A stretch of DNA of 64,000 bases from Solirubrobacter soli DSM 22325 (GCF_000423665.1 NZ_AUIK01000001.1:248001-312000); one strand, 5' to 3'. Numbered from the stretch's first letter, positions 16,908 through 26,102 are shown. The notes: a model not told the origin generated them from the sequence alone. Numbers and translations are program-made.

Positions 16908-18245
16908 CTACCAAGCGAAAGCTGCGGGACGGTGAAGTCCCCACGGACGGGCATCTTCGATCTCCTCGGAAAGCGTTAGGAGCGTCCCTTCCCCGTGAGG
17001 GCGGCCGACGAACTGGACGGCGAGCGGAAGCCCGTCCGGACCGAAGCCCGCCGGCACGGAGACGGCCGGCTGGCCGGTCGAGTTCCAGAGGACGCCGAAT
17101 GGCACCCAGCCGCTCTCCCACAGGTACGTGACGGTCGCGCCCCGCCCCTCCATGATCTGAGCCGGGACCGCGGGCGCGGCGAGGATCGGCATCAGCAGGA
17201 CGTCGACGTCCTCCCACAGCTTGCCCACCCGCGAAGCGATCCGCTGCTCGGCCTCGAGCAGCCGGTCGACGGTCCGATCGGAGACCAGCTGTCCCGGACG
17301 CGCAATGTGGCGGGTGCGCCGCTCGAGGCGCTGCGGCTGCTCGACCTCGCCCACGAAGTCACGGATGCCGCGGAACATCAGGCCGAGGATCACCGGGACG
17401 TCGCGGGCGCGGAAGTCGGGGTCGCGCTCGATGACCTCGTGCCCAAGGTCCTGCAGCAGGTCGCGCGTGTCGCGCAGCGCGGCCGCCGTCGCGTGGGTGA
17501 GCGAGCCGCGGGTCGCGGGCGGGAAGCGTTCGCTGTAGGCGATCCGCAGGCGCCGCCGCGGCGGCGCCTCGATGCCCGGCGCCATCACGTCGTACATCAG
17601 CCGCGCGTCCCGCACCGAGCGGGTGAGGCCGCCGAAGCAGATCCAGTGCGTGTCGTCGTGCTCCCGCGGGACGCGGTGGGCGTGCGGCTTGAGCCCGAAC
17701 AGCCCGCAGCACGCGGCGGGGATGCGGATCGAGCCGGCGCCGTCGCCCGCGGTCGCGGCGGGGACCAGGCCCGCGGCGACGGCTGCCGCCGAGCCGCCGC
17801 TGGACCCGCCCGGCGTCCGGTCCGTGTCCCACGGGTTGCGGGTCACGCCCCACGTGATCGACTCCGTGAACGGCCACAGCCCGAGCTCCGGCATCGTCGT
17901 CTTGCCGATCACGATCGCGCCGGCGTCCTTGAGGCGCCTGACCACTTCGGCGTCCTGCGCGGCGCGCTCGGTGATCGCCCCGGTCCCGCGGCTGGTGATC
18001 TCGCCCGCGATGTCCATCTCGTCCTTGACCGCGATCGGGACCCCGCTCAAAGGCCCGGGCCGCGGCCTGTCGGCCTGCGCGAGCGCCTGCTCGGCATAGA
18101 CGGCGCCGAAGGCGTTCAGCTGCGGGTCGAACCGCTCGATGCGCTCCAGCGAGAGCTCCACCAGCTCGCGCGCGCTCACCGTTCCGGCCGCGACCAGCTG
18201 CGCCTGGCGAGCGAGACCGGCGTACGCGAGGTCGACGGCGTTCAC
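16908..18245 (-). CDS. Amidase signature family protein
   Basis: A 445-residue amide hydrolase of the amidase-signature family. The Ser-cisSer-Lys triad is present: K74 in IAVKDEM, S148 in the Gly/Ser-rich PGGSSGGSAAAVAAGL stretch, and S172 in GAGSIRIPA. The length is near the family norm. It could act on small amides or peptides; the gatCAB partners are absent, so a GatA role is unlikely. The GTG at 18245 is supported by a TAGGCT box exactly seven bases upstream, suggesting a leaderless mRNA. It diverges from the phosphotransferase gene 14 bases away. Confidence 0.9.
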   Translation of the reverse strand: MNAVDLAYAGLARQAQLVAAGTVSARELVELSLERIERFDPQLNAFGAVYAEQALAQADRPRPGPLSGVPIAVKDEMDIAGEITSRGTGAITERAAQDAEVVRRLKDAGAIVIGKTTMPELGLWPFTESITWGVTRNPWDTDRTPGGSSGGSAAAVAAGLVPAATAGDGAGSIRIPAACCGLFGLKPHAHRVPREHDDTHWICFGGLTRSVRDARLMYDVMAPGIEAPPRRRLRIAYSERFPPATRGSLTHATAAALRDTRDLLQDLGHEVIERDPDFRARDVPVILGLMFRGIRDFVGEVEQPQRLERRTRHIARPGQLVSDRTVDRLLEAEQRIASRVGKLWEDVDVLLMPILAAPAVPAQIMEGRGATVTYLWESGWVPFGVLWNSTGQPAVSVPAGFGPDGLPLAVQFVGRPHGEGTLLTLSEEIEDARPWGLHRPAAFAW

Positions 18246-18252
18246 ACTGATG

Positions 18253-18258
18253 AGCCTA
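18253..18258 (-). promoter_or_regulatory. -10 box of the amidase gene (leaderless)
   Basis: TAGGCT on the minus strand, seven bases before the GTG at 18245. It overlaps the last bases before the divergent GTG at 18260, so the two promoters must interlock. Confidence 0.45.
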
Positions 18259-18259
18259 C

Positions 18260-19144
18260 GTGCCGGAGTGGAGCGCGGAACATCTCGTCGACGAGGGGCT
18301 CGCGCGCCGGCTGATCGTGGAGCAGTGCTTCGAGCCGTCGTCGCTCTCGCTGCTGGGCGAGGGCTGGGACAACACGGTCTGGCTCGTCGACGGGCGCTGG
18401 GCGTTCCGGTTCCCGCGGCGGACGATCGCCCTGCCGGGCGTGCAACGGGAGCTGGCGGTGCTGGGCGAGCTCGCGCCGCAGGTCCCGTTGCCGATCCCGG
18501 TGCCGAAGTGGGTGGGCGAGCCGTCGGAGGCGTTCCCGTGGCCGTTCTTCGGCGCCGAGGCGATCGAGGGGCGCGAACTGGCGGACGCGGAGCTTTCCCA
18601 CGATGCCCGCTGCGCACTCGGCCGTCCGCTCGGCCGCTTCCTCCGCGGCTTGCACGACGCCCGCGTGAGCGTCGAGCTGCCGTATGACCCGATGGGCCGC
18701 GGGACGATGGAGACGCGCGTGCCGAAGACCCTCGACGCGCTGGCGCGGATCGACCACCTGTGGTCGATGCCCGACGAGGTCCGCGACGCCCTCCACGACG
18801 CGGCACGGCTCGTCGCCGGCGTCTATGACCACCCCGTCGTCGTGCACGGCGACCTGCACGCCCGGCACCTGCTGGTCCGCGACGAGGTGCTCGCGGGCGT
18901 GATCGACTGGGGCGACGTCTGCTCCGGCGACCCCGCCATCGACCTGGCGCTGTGCTGGTACGCGCTCCCGCCGGACGGGCGCGCCGAGTTCTTCGCCGCC
19001 TACGGCCGCGTCAGCGAGACCCAACTCCTGCGCGCCCGTGTCCTCGCGCTGTTCATGTGCGCGACGCTGGTGCTCCACGGCACCCACGAGGGCCTGGACG
19101 GAGTCGTCCGCGAGGCGCTCAGCGGCCTGGAACGCTCTGCGTGA
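18260..19144 (+). CDS. Aminoglycoside phosphotransferase-family (APH) protein
   Basis: A 294-residue small-molecule kinase of the APH/choline-kinase fold. The catalytic loop is HGDLHARHLL with D198, and the metal-binding Asp lies in VIDWGDVCSGDPAIDLA (D216). The nucleotide-binding strand (SLLGEGWDNTVWLVDGRWAFRFP) is also present. The family includes antibiotic, homoserine and sugar kinases, and nothing here points to drug resistance specifically. GTG start 18260. The 3' end overlaps the convergent ACT-domain gene by 26 bases. Confidence 0.87.
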   Translation: MPEWSAEHLVDEGLARRLIVEQCFEPSSLSLLGEGWDNTVWLVDGRWAFRFPRRTIALPGVQRELAVLGELAPQVPLPIPVPKWVGEPSEAFPWPFFGAEAIEGRELADAELSHDARCALGRPLGRFLRGLHDARVSVELPYDPMGRGTMETRVPKTLDALARIDHLWSMPDEVRDALHDAARLVAGVYDHPVVVHGDLHARHLLVRDEVLAGVIDWGDVCSGDPAIDLALCWYALPPDGRAEFFAAYGRVSETQLLRARVLALFMCATLVLHGTHEGLDGVVREALSGLERSA

Positions 19145-19508
19145 GCGCTTCGCGGGCGGTCAACACGTCGTCGGTGGCGATCACGACCTTGCCGTCGCAC
19201 GCCGTGTAGGCGAGATCGACGTTCACGTTCGCGTCGGCCAGCGCCAGCATCACGTCCGTGACGCCGCCTGGCCCGACGTCGGCCACCAGCACCTCGCGCG
19301 TGTCGGCGACCTTCATCCTCGCCGACTTCAACGCCTTCGAAGCGGTGTCGACGTCCCCGTCGTCCACCAGCGCGTGCACGAACCCGCGGCCGTCGCCGGT
19401 GAACGCGCACAGCCCGCGCAGATGCACACCCGCAGCGAGCGTCGCCTCGCCCAACCGGGCCAGCGCACCGGGCTCATCGGCCAACATCACCGTCAGATCG
19501 GTCGGCAT
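19119..19508 (-). CDS. ACT-domain protein (tandem ACT)
   Basis: A 129-residue protein built as two ACT-type beta-alpha-beta-beta-alpha-beta units: residues 3-60 (TVMLADEPGALARLGEATLAAGVHLRG) and 65-125 (VLVADVGPGGVTDVMLALADANVNVD). ACT domains bind amino acids or similar small ligands and usually regulate an enzyme. No catalytic domain is attached, so it may be a free-standing sensor. The ligand is unknown. Confidence 0.8.
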   Translation of the reverse strand: MPTDLTVMLADEPGALARLGEATLAAGVHLRGLCAFTGDGRGFVHALVDDGDVDTASKALKSARMKVADTREVLVADVGPGGVTDVMLALADANVNVDLAYTACDGKVVIATDDVLTAREALTQSVPGR

Positions 19509-19532
19509 CGCCGACCCATCATTCCAGAGCGG

Positions 19533-19739
19533 TCAAAAGATGCGGTCGAAGCGGCGCTCGAACAGCGCCGTGGGCAGCGAGCCACGGCCGAGACCGACCG
19601 GGTGGCCGTAGGCGTGCTCGATGTCGAAGTCGACCGACGTCCAGCCCTGCGAGCGGACGCGAACGACGACCGCGCGCGGCGAGGAGCCGGGGGTGACGGG
19701 GTAGCGGCCCGTCCAGACGGTGCCGTCCGGGACGTTCAC
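19533..19739 (-). CDS. Small protein of unknown function
   Basis: A 68-residue protein with GTG start at 19739, overlapping the stop of the upstream 84-residue gene by four bases (GTGA). It is soluble, beta-rich (VWTGRYPVTPGSSPRAVVVRVRSQGWTSVDFDIEHAYG) and ends in an Arg/Phe-rich helix. No known motif is seen. It is co-transcribed with its upstream partner. Confidence 0.65.
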   Translation of the reverse strand: MNVPDGTVWTGRYPVTPGSSPRAVVVRVRSQGWTSVDFDIEHAYGHPVGLGRGSLPTALFERRFDRIF

Positions 19740-19990
19740 CCGGTCGCTCCCGCGTACTCCCGAGCGCGCTTCTTGGCGGCGTCGCGGAAGGCCGCGTACG
19801 CGAACGGGTGGTGGAAGACGTCCAGGGCGCGCTCGCCCGGTCCGACCTCGACCTCGAAGCCATCTCCGGTCTTGCCGTCCTGCAGCGCGACGGTCACACG
19901 ATCGGTAGCCGGATCCCAGAGGAGCCGGATGTCCAGGCCGTCGTTGCGGCGGTGGGCGAGTTCGCGAACGGTGGAGGTGGTGGAGGTCAT
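19736..19990 (-). CDS. Small protein of unknown function
   Basis: An 84-residue soluble protein starting at 19990. The first half resembles a short beta-sheet domain (GLDIRLLWDPATDRVTVALQDGKTGDGFEVEV), followed by a helix containing HPFAYAAFRDAAKKR. I recall similar short proteins being common in actinobacteria but cannot name a function. It forms a two-gene unit with the downstream 68-residue gene. A hairpin at 20032-20058 separates it from the gene upstream. Confidence 0.7.
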   Translation of the reverse strand: MTSTTSTVRELAHRRNDGLDIRLLWDPATDRVTVALQDGKTGDGFEVEVGPGERALDVFHHPFAYAAFRDAAKKRAREYAGATG

Positions 19991-20031
19991 TTGCCGGTCC
20001 TGTTCTGCTCGTGGCGACTGACACGAATAGT

Positions 20032-20058
20032 CCCTGGGGAGAAGTTCTCTCCCCAGGG
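20032..20058 (-). terminator. Strong hairpin, probable terminator after the OmpA-domain gene
   Basis: Two perfect 11-base arms (CCCTGGGGAGA and TCTCCCCAGGG) with a 5-base loop lie 84 bases beyond the stop of the OmpA-domain gene and 42 bases before the next start. No clear U-run follows, which is usual in such GC-rich genomes. Confidence 0.5.
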
Positions 20059-20141
20059 GGTTCCCACCTCTTTCACGCGCGGCTCGCAGGCGTGTGCGTG
20101 TCGGGCCAGCCGTACCCTGAATGGGTCGGCCTGGCGCACCC

Positions 20142-22849
20142 TCAGTAGGTGATTCGCACCTCGACGCGGCGGTTGCGCTCCATCCCCGCCGCGGTCGTGT
20201 TGGTCGCGCGCGGCTGCGTCTCGCCGGCGCTGCGGATCACCAGCTTGCCCTTCACGCCGAGCCGGCGCAGCTTGTGGCAGACCTGCGCGGCGCGGCGCTG
20301 ACCGAGCGCCCGGTTGGCCGCCGCGCTGCCGCGCGAGTCGGTGTGGCCGATGCACGTGATCGACTTCGCCCCACGCACGTCGCGGGCGATGCCGTGCACG
20401 ATCTGATCCGCCGTGATGCGCAGCGCGCTGCGCGACGTCCCGAACGGGCCGACCGGCACGATCACCGTCTCCCGCGGGAGCAGGGTGGCGGCGAGCTTCG
20501 CGCTGCGGGTCTCGCCGCGCGCGAGCTTGGCGTCGACCTCGAGGCGGACCTTCAGGCCGCCCGCCGAGCTGCGCACGAGCTTGCGGCCGGTGGCGTTGAG
20601 GAGGACCTTGACGACGACGGACTGCTTCGCGTCGCCGGTCACCGTGGTCCTGCCGGTGCCGACGAGCACGCGCTTGACGGCGCTCGCGCGGGCGAGACGG
20701 GCCTCGCTGACGTCCGCGTAGGCGTTGACGGTGCAGCTGCGGACCGTGTCGCCCGCGATCGTGCACCCGACGCCGACGGTGTTGCCGTTCTCGACCGTCG
20801 CGCGAGTGGAGATGCGGGCGTCCAGCGTCGGCGGCGCGGGCGCGACCGGAGGATCGACCGGCTTGGCGGAGACGGTCCAGCGGTACTCGACGGCCGGGCT
20901 GACGTTGCCGGCCGCGTCGACCTGGCGGACGGTCAACACGTGGCCGCCGAGCGCGAGGTCGGTGAGCACGATCGGCGACGCGCACGGACCGAACGAGCCG
21001 CCGTCGAGCGCGCACTCGAGCGTCGCGTCGGGCTCGATGCCGACCTCGATGCGAGCCGTGCGATCGGTCGTGTCGCCGTTCGGGCCGGCGAGCACCGCGG
21101 GCGCGGCCGGAGCGGTGGTGTCGACCGTCCAGTGCCAGGCGGCCGGGGTCGCGTCGGGCAGGCCGCCGTAGACCGAGCGGACCTCGAAGGTGTGCTCGCC
21201 TCGGCCAGGTGCTCGAACTGCTTGGTGCTCGTGCAGGCCGTCCAGGCGCCGCCGTCGAGCCGGCACTCCAGGGTGGTGCCGACGGGCCCGTCGGCGGTGA
21301 AGGCGAACGTCGCGCCGGCGAGCGTCGTCCGCTGGGCGGGGCCGGCGGTGATCGCCGTCTGCGGGAGCGCGAGCGTGGCCGTCGGAAGCTCCGTCGTCCC
21401 GGCGCCGTTGGTGGCGCTGAACACCGCGCGGAGCGTCTTGCCCGCGTCCTGCGCGCCGACCGTGTAGGTCAGGCCGGTCGCGCCCGGGATGTCGGTGCAG
21501 TTCGTGCCATCCGCCTCGCAGCGCTGCCAGCGGCGCGACGTGGTCAGCGAGCCGCCGAGCCACGTCGGGTCGGCGGTCGTGACGACGCCGTTGGCGGCGT
21601 GCGCGATCGTCGGCGTGGTCGCCTTCGGCGTCAGCACGACGGGGACGCTGCCGACGTTGTCGGCCGGGTTGAGCTCGCCGTTGGCAGGGCCGGGCGCGAC
21701 CTCGAACCCGAGGTCGGCGGTGTCGGCGGCGCCCGTGACCTTGCCGGTGACGTGGTAGGTCACGGAGCCGCCCGCCGCGAGGTCGACGGTGCCGGCGGTC
21801 AGGCCGGTGCCGCTCGCGGTGTCGCAGGTGCCGCCGGTGGCGTTCGTGCACGTCCACGCGATGTCGGTGAGCCCGCCGCCGCGCAGGGTGACGGGGGCGT
21901 CGTCGGTGGCGTTGAGGTTGGAGTTGGAGACCGTGACGTCCCAGTCGACGATGCGGTCGCGGGCGCCCGGCGACGGCTGCTGCGTCGCCGTGGCGGTCAG
22001 GTCGACGGGCAGCGCGACCTTGATCGAGCGCACCTCGTGATTGTTGTTGGAGCCGCCGGTCGAGGCGGCGAAGCCGACCTTCAGGTTGGCGGGGGCGGCG
22101 CCGCCGAGCGGCACGCCGTTGAGCACGACCTGGCGCACGCCGTCGGCGTACTGGAGCCACGTGTACGCCTTGCCGTCGGCGACGGCGACCGTGACCCGGA
22201 TCTTGTTCGCGCGGGTCGCCTCGAGCGTCTTGCCGGCCGGGACGGGAGCGCCGCCGAGCCAGGGGGCGTTGCTCGCGGTCGGCCCGCGCACGCCGACCCA
22301 GTTCGGCATCTCGTACAGGCCGGCGCCGTTGCCGCGGCCGCAGTAGACCGAGCTGCCGAAGTTGCCGTACTCATCGAGGCCGATGCCGACATAACCGCCG
22401 GGGACACCGGGGCGACCCTGGTTGTCGCACCCGGTGTAGCCCAGTCCGCCGCCCTCGATGCCGAGGCTGAAGGCCTGCGAGGCGTCGAACAGGAACACGC
22501 TCGTGCCGTCCGCGCCACGCGGCCAGCTGCCCGTGTAGCCCCAGGCGGCGTAGTCGAACTCGACGAGGACGCCGTCGGAGGACGGAAACGACGTGGTGTT
22601 GTAGGCGGCGCCCACGCGCCCGGGATCGGCGGCGGGCGTTAGCCGCAGCCAGCCGTCGCCGGGGGTGTCGATGGAGTTGGCGGTCAGCACGGCGCTGCCG
22701 CTCGTCGTCCAGCCGGGTGCGGTGGTGCCGGTGAAGCCCTCCGTGAGCGGGAACGGGCCGGTGGCGGACGCTGTTGCGGGAAGTGCGAGCAGCGTTGCGG
22801 CGACGGCCAGAGCGCTCCTCCACTTGGGGAGTTTCGAGATCGGGTTCAC
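20142..22849 (-). pseudogene. Secreted lectin-like/OmpA-domain protein, split by a single frameshift
   Basis: The first frame (22849 down to about 21200) encodes a signal peptide (residues 1-29), a bacterial L-type lectin-like domain (SDGVLVEFDYAAWGY, GADGTSVFLFDA) and Ig/DUF11-like repeats. At about 21199-21203 the reading moves to another frame, which continues an identical Ig-like repeat (HTFEVRSVYGGLPDATPAAWHW) and ends in an OmpA-type peptidoglycan-binding domain (IGHTDSRGSAAANRALGQRR and ERNRRVEVRI). Adding one base (a C in the GCC run on the plus strand) restores about 901 residues. Both halves keep good coding quality, so this is either a sequencing error or a very recent mutation. 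Probably a cell-wall-bound adhesin or structural protein. Confidence 0.75.
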
Positions 22850-22906
22850 ACCCCAAATCGGTCGGACGGGTCCGCTTGCGCTTGAGGAGCGTTGTCAGCC
22901 TCCGGA

Positions 22907-22912
22907 TAACCT
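22907..22912 (+). promoter_or_regulatory. -10 box upstream of larB
   Basis: TAACCT eight bases before the GTG at 22921. The context GGATAACCTCCGG is repeated exactly upstream of the GTG at 3336. No convincing -35 is seen (TTGAGG 19 bases away). Confidence 0.4.
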
Positions 22913-22920
22913 CCGGAGCC

Positions 22921-23595
22921 GTGGACCGGCCGTTCGTTGATCTGGGGTTCGCCCGCGTCGACACGGACCGCGAGGCGCGCCAAGGCGCGCCTGAGGCGAT
23001 CTATGCCGAGGGCAAGACGCCTGACGAGGTCGCCGCGATCGCGACCGCGCTGCTCGACGGCGGCGCGAGCAGCGTGCTCGTCACCCGCGCCGACGCCGCC
23101 CACCGCGCGGCGCTCAAGAGCGTGGCCGACGACGCGCAGGAGGACGAGCGCGCACGCCTGGCCTGGGTGGCGCGCGACACGCCCGCGCCGCTCGGCCTCG
23201 TCACGATCGTGAGCGGGGGGACGAGCGACGGTCCCGTCGTGCGCGAGGTCCAGGTCCGCGCCGAGCTGCTCGGCACGACCGTGATCGTCCATCGCGACGC
23301 GGGCGTCGCCGGCCTGCACCGGCTCGAGCCCGCGCTGCCGGACCTCCGCCGAGCCGACTGCGTGGTCGTCGTCGCGGGCTGGGACGCGGCACTCGCGTCC
23401 GTCGTGGGCGGCCTCGTCGCCGCGCCCGTGATCGGCGTGCCCACCAGCACCGGCTACGGCGCGACCTTCGGCGGCGTCTCCGCGCTGTTGTCGATGATGA
23501 CCAGCTGTGCCGCGGGCGTCGCGGTGGTCAACATCGACGACGGCTTCGGCGCCGGAACGATCGCGGCGCGGATCGCCCGGAGGGCGGCGGCGTGA
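22921..23595 (+). CDS. larB: LarB, pyridinium-3,5-biscarboxylic acid mononucleotide synthase
   Basis: First enzyme of nickel-pincer nucleotide (NPN) cofactor synthesis: it carboxylates and hydrolyses nicotinic acid adenine dinucleotide. The 224 residues have the AIR-carboxylase-like (PurE) fold, with family blocks VDLGFARVDTDREARQG and PEAIYAEGKTPDEVAAIA in the N-terminal part and PVIGVPTSTGYGATFGGVSALL plus VVNIDDGFGAG near the end. GTG 22921 is chosen because the longer frame is antisense to the OmpA gene leader, and a TAACCT box fits a leaderless start. A four-base GTGA overlap couples it to larC. Confidence 0.93.
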   Translation: MDRPFVDLGFARVDTDREARQGAPEAIYAEGKTPDEVAAIATALLDGGASSVLVTRADAAHRAALKSVADDAQEDERARLAWVARDTPAPLGLVTIVSGGTSDGPVVREVQVRAELLGTTVIVHRDAGVAGLHRLEPALPDLRRADCVVVVAGWDAALASVVGGLVAAPVIGVPTSTGYGATFGGVSALLSMMTSCAAGVAVVNIDDGFGAGTIAARIARRAAA

Positions 23596-24728
23596 TCCTC
23601 TACATCGACTGCATCGGCGGCGTCGCGGGCGACATGCTGCTCGGCGCGCTGATCGACGCGGGCGCCACGGTCGACCTGTCCGGCCTGAACGTCGACGGGC
23701 TGCATCTGCAGCTGGGCAAGGCGGAGAAGCACGGGATCGTCGCGACCACCGTGAACGTGACCGGCGCGCCCTCGCAGCCGCACCGCCACTGGTCGTCGAT
23801 CCGCGCGCAACTCGACGCCGCCGACCTCCCGGAGCGGGTCAGACACCGCGCCCAGCGAGCGTTCGAGAGACTGGCGATCGCCGAGGGCCGGATCCACGGG
23901 ATCGACCCTGAGCACGTGCACTTCCACGAGGTCGGCGCGATCGACGCGATCGGCGAGATCGTCGGCGTCGCGCTCGCGCTCGAGTCGCTGGACGTCGACA
24001 CGATCGTCTGCTCGCCGCTGCCCGTCGGCCGCGGCTTCGTCAAGGCCGCCCACGGCCGCCTCCCGCTCCCCGCGCCCGCCACGCTGAGCCTGCTCGAAGG
24101 CGCGCCGATCCACGGCGTCGACATCGACAAGGAGCTGGTCACGCCGACCGGCGCCGCGCTCGTCGCCGCCCTCGCGACCTCCTTCGGCCCGATCCCCGCG
24201 ATGACCGTCGCGGGGTCCGGCTACGGCGCCGGCACCCGCGACCTCGAGGAGCTGCCCAACGTCGTCCGCGCGATCCTCGGGACCGACGCCAAGAGCGGCG
24301 GGGTGAGCCTGATCGAGGCCAACCTCGACGACTTCCTCCCGGAGCTCGCGCCCGACGCCGCGCAGGCCGCCTTCGCCGCCGGCGCGCTCGACGTGTGGAC
24401 GACGCCGATCCAGATGAAGCGCGGCCGCCCCGCGTTCACGCTCTCCGCGCTCGCCCGCCCCGGCGACGAACGCCATGTCGCAGAGGCGATATTGCGCGAG
24501 ACGTCAAGCCTCGGCGTCCGGATCTCACACCTCGCCCGGATCGAGCTCGAACGCGAGAGTTTCACGGTCGAGGTCAACGGCGAGCCTGTACGTGTGAAGG
24601 TCGGAAAGCTCGACGGGAAGGTCGTCAACCTCGCGCCAGAGCACGCGGACGTCGAGCGGGCCGCGCACATCTCCAACGAACCGGTGAAGGTCGTATGGGC
24701 GAAGGCGATCGCAGCGGCGCACCGCTGA
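23592..24728 (+). CDS. larC: LarC, nickel insertase of NPN cofactor synthesis
   Basis: A CTP-dependent nickel insertase that completes the NPN cofactor. The 378 residues start LYIDCIGGVAGDMLLGALIDAGA, the family hallmark, and contain the His-rich HVHFHEVGAIDAIGEI segment, plausible nickel-handling residues. The C-terminal half (IEANLDDFLPE, TTPIQMKRGRP) is also typical. GTG start overlapping larB. Unlike Lactiplantibacillus LarC, no programmed frameshift is needed: both domains lie in one frame. Confidence 0.93.
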   Translation: MILYIDCIGGVAGDMLLGALIDAGATVDLSGLNVDGLHLQLGKAEKHGIVATTVNVTGAPSQPHRHWSSIRAQLDAADLPERVRHRAQRAFERLAIAEGRIHGIDPEHVHFHEVGAIDAIGEIVGVALALESLDVDTIVCSPLPVGRGFVKAAHGRLPLPAPATLSLLEGAPIHGVDIDKELVTPTGAALVAALATSFGPIPAMTVAGSGYGAGTRDLEELPNVVRAILGTDAKSGGVSLIEANLDDFLPELAPDAAQAAFAAGALDVWTTPIQMKRGRPAFTLSALARPGDERHVAEAILRETSSLGVRISHLARIELERESFTVEVNGEPVRVKVGKLDGKVVNLAPEHADVERAAHISNEPVKVVWAKAIAAAHR

Positions 24729-25510
24729 TCGAGCGCATCGCCGGCCTCGGCTCAGCGATCGTCGCCTTCTCCGGCGGCGTCGACTCGTCCGTGGTCGCGG
24801 CGCTCGCCCATCGGGCGCTCGGGGACAAGGCGCTGGCCGTGACCGCGGTGAGTCCGTCCGTCGCCCAGGGCGAGCTGGAGGGCGCCAAGCGCGTCGCCGA
24901 GCACATCGGCATCACCCACGAGATCGTCCGCACCGACGAGCTCGCCCGCACCGGCTACCGCGCCAACGGGCCGGACCGCTGCTACTTCTGCAAGTCAGAG
25001 CTCTACGACGTGCTGGCGGAGCTCGCGAAGCAGCGAGGCTTCAACGCGCTTCTGAGCGGCGCCAACCAGGACGACCAAGGCGACTGGCGCCCGGGCCTCA
25101 AGGCCGCCGCCGAGCACGGCGTCGTCCACCCGCTCCAGGACACGAGCAAGGCCGAGGTCCGCGAGCTGGCGCGCGCCTTCGGGCTGCCCAGCGCAGACAA
25201 GCCCGCGAGCCCCTGCCTGGCGTCGAGGATCCCCTACGGCACCAGCGTCGACCCGCGCACGCTCGCGCTGATCGACCGCGCCGAGCACGCCGTGCGCGAC
25301 CTCGGCTTCCCGGTCATCCGGGTCCGCCACCACGGGATCATGGGGCGCCTCGAGGTCGACGCGCCCGACCTCGACCGCGCACTGGCCAACGAGGCGCGGA
25401 TCGTCACGGCGATCAAGGACGCCGGCTACGACCACGCCGTGATCGACCTCAAGCCCTTCAAGTCGGGCCGGCTCAACGCGGCGCTAGTGCGTCCCGCAGC
25501 ATCGCCGTAA
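24695..25510 (+). CDS. larE: LarE, sulfur transferase of NPN cofactor synthesis
   Basis: A PP-loop ATPase that adenylates the cofactor precursor and transfers sulfur. The 271 residues have SGGVDSS at 26-32, DRCYFCKSELY at about 94-104 and SPCLASRIPYG at about 172-182. Cysteines C96, C99 and C174 give a CxxC plus one pattern, as expected of the iron-sulfur-type LarE homologues rather than the sacrificial single-Cys type. ATG 24695 overlaps larC by 34 bases. The 3' end overlaps the convergent TetR gene by 38 bases. Confidence 0.92.
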   Translation: MGEGDRSGAPLIERIAGLGSAIVAFSGGVDSSVVAALAHRALGDKALAVTAVSPSVAQGELEGAKRVAEHIGITHEIVRTDELARTGYRANGPDRCYFCKSELYDVLAELAKQRGFNALLSGANQDDQGDWRPGLKAAAEHGVVHPLQDTSKAEVRELARAFGLPSADKPASPCLASRIPYGTSVDPRTLALIDRAEHAVRDLGFPVIRVRHHGIMGRLEVDAPDLDRALANEARIVTAIKDAGYDHAVIDLKPFKSGRLNAALVRPAASP

Positions 25511-26063
25511 GGGCGGTGGCGAAGCGCGCCCGCGCCTCCGGCGTCATCGGGTCGACGCCGCTCAACCGCGCCCGGAACCCCGCGTCGGAGAAGTAGGTCG
25601 AGACCGCCCCGTAGACGAGCTGCATCAGCTCGACCGGGTCGTGCTCGCGCAGCCGCTCCGCGGCGACCTCGCGCTCCAGGAACGCGACCGCGCGATCCAG
25701 GAACGGGCGCATGTGCTCGGCCATCGCGTCCTCCAGGCGGCCGCCGCCCTCGATCGCCTCACGCCGCCAGATGACGACGAAGTCGTGGTGGGTCGCGAAG
25801 AACTCCATGCCCGCGGCGACCAGCGCGGCGACGCGATCGAAGCCCACGGGCGCCGCCGACACCGCGGCCGACGTCATCGCCGCCCAGTCGAGCATCGCCT
25901 GCTCGATCACGGCGGCGTAGAGGTTCTCCTTGGACTTGAAGTGGTAGAGCAGCGTCGGGTGCTTGACCCCCGCGCGCTCGGCGATGTCCTGGAGCCGGGC
26001 GGAGTAGCCGTGCTGTGCGAACTCCCCGCGTGCCGCCTCGAGGATGCGGTCCGTCGACGCCAT
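25473..26063 (-). CDS. TetR-family repressor of the LarA-like/lipid operon
   Basis: A 196-residue TetR regulator: N-terminal HTH (ILEAARGEFAQHGYSARLQDIAERAGV, then LYHFKSKENLY) and a helical ligand-binding domain. It diverges from the reductase-HAD operon with only 39 bases between start codons, and that gap holds a 16-base inverted repeat (26065-26080), so it very likely represses its own gene and the operon. The ligand may be an acyl-CoA or lipid, by analogy with similar contexts. Confidence 0.9.
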   Translation of the reverse strand: MASTDRILEAARGEFAQHGYSARLQDIAERAGVKHPTLLYHFKSKENLYAAVIEQAMLDWAAMTSAAVSAAPVGFDRVAALVAAGMEFFATHHDFVVIWRREAIEGGGRLEDAMAEHMRPFLDRAVAFLEREVAAERLREHDPVELMQLVYGAVSTYFSDAGFRARLSGVDPMTPEARARFATALTAMLRDALAPR

Positions 26064-26064
26064 C

Positions 26065-26096
26065 TACTGACACGTTAGTAGAGAGATTGGTACGGT
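26065..26096 (+). promoter_or_regulatory. TetR operator overlapping the promoter of the 26103 operon
   Basis: The inverted repeat TACTGACACGTTAGTA (26065-26080, form TACTnACnnGTnAGTA) contains a -35-like CTGACA (26067-26072). The -10 TACGGT lies at 26091-26096 after an 18-base spacer and is six bases before the TTG start, giving a leaderless mRNA. Repressor binding would hide the -35 directly. Confidence 0.6.
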
Positions 26097-26102
26097 GACG
26101 TC

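Noticed and set aside
16895-16954. Longer start (16954) for the methyltransferase-GT2 fusion
   Set aside because: It would overlap the amidase gene by 47 bases, and the extra residues do not look like part of the zinc ribbon.
18260-19144. Aminoglycoside resistance gene
   Set aside because: Only the general APH fold is visible; no resistance context or close family match can be claimed from sequence alone.
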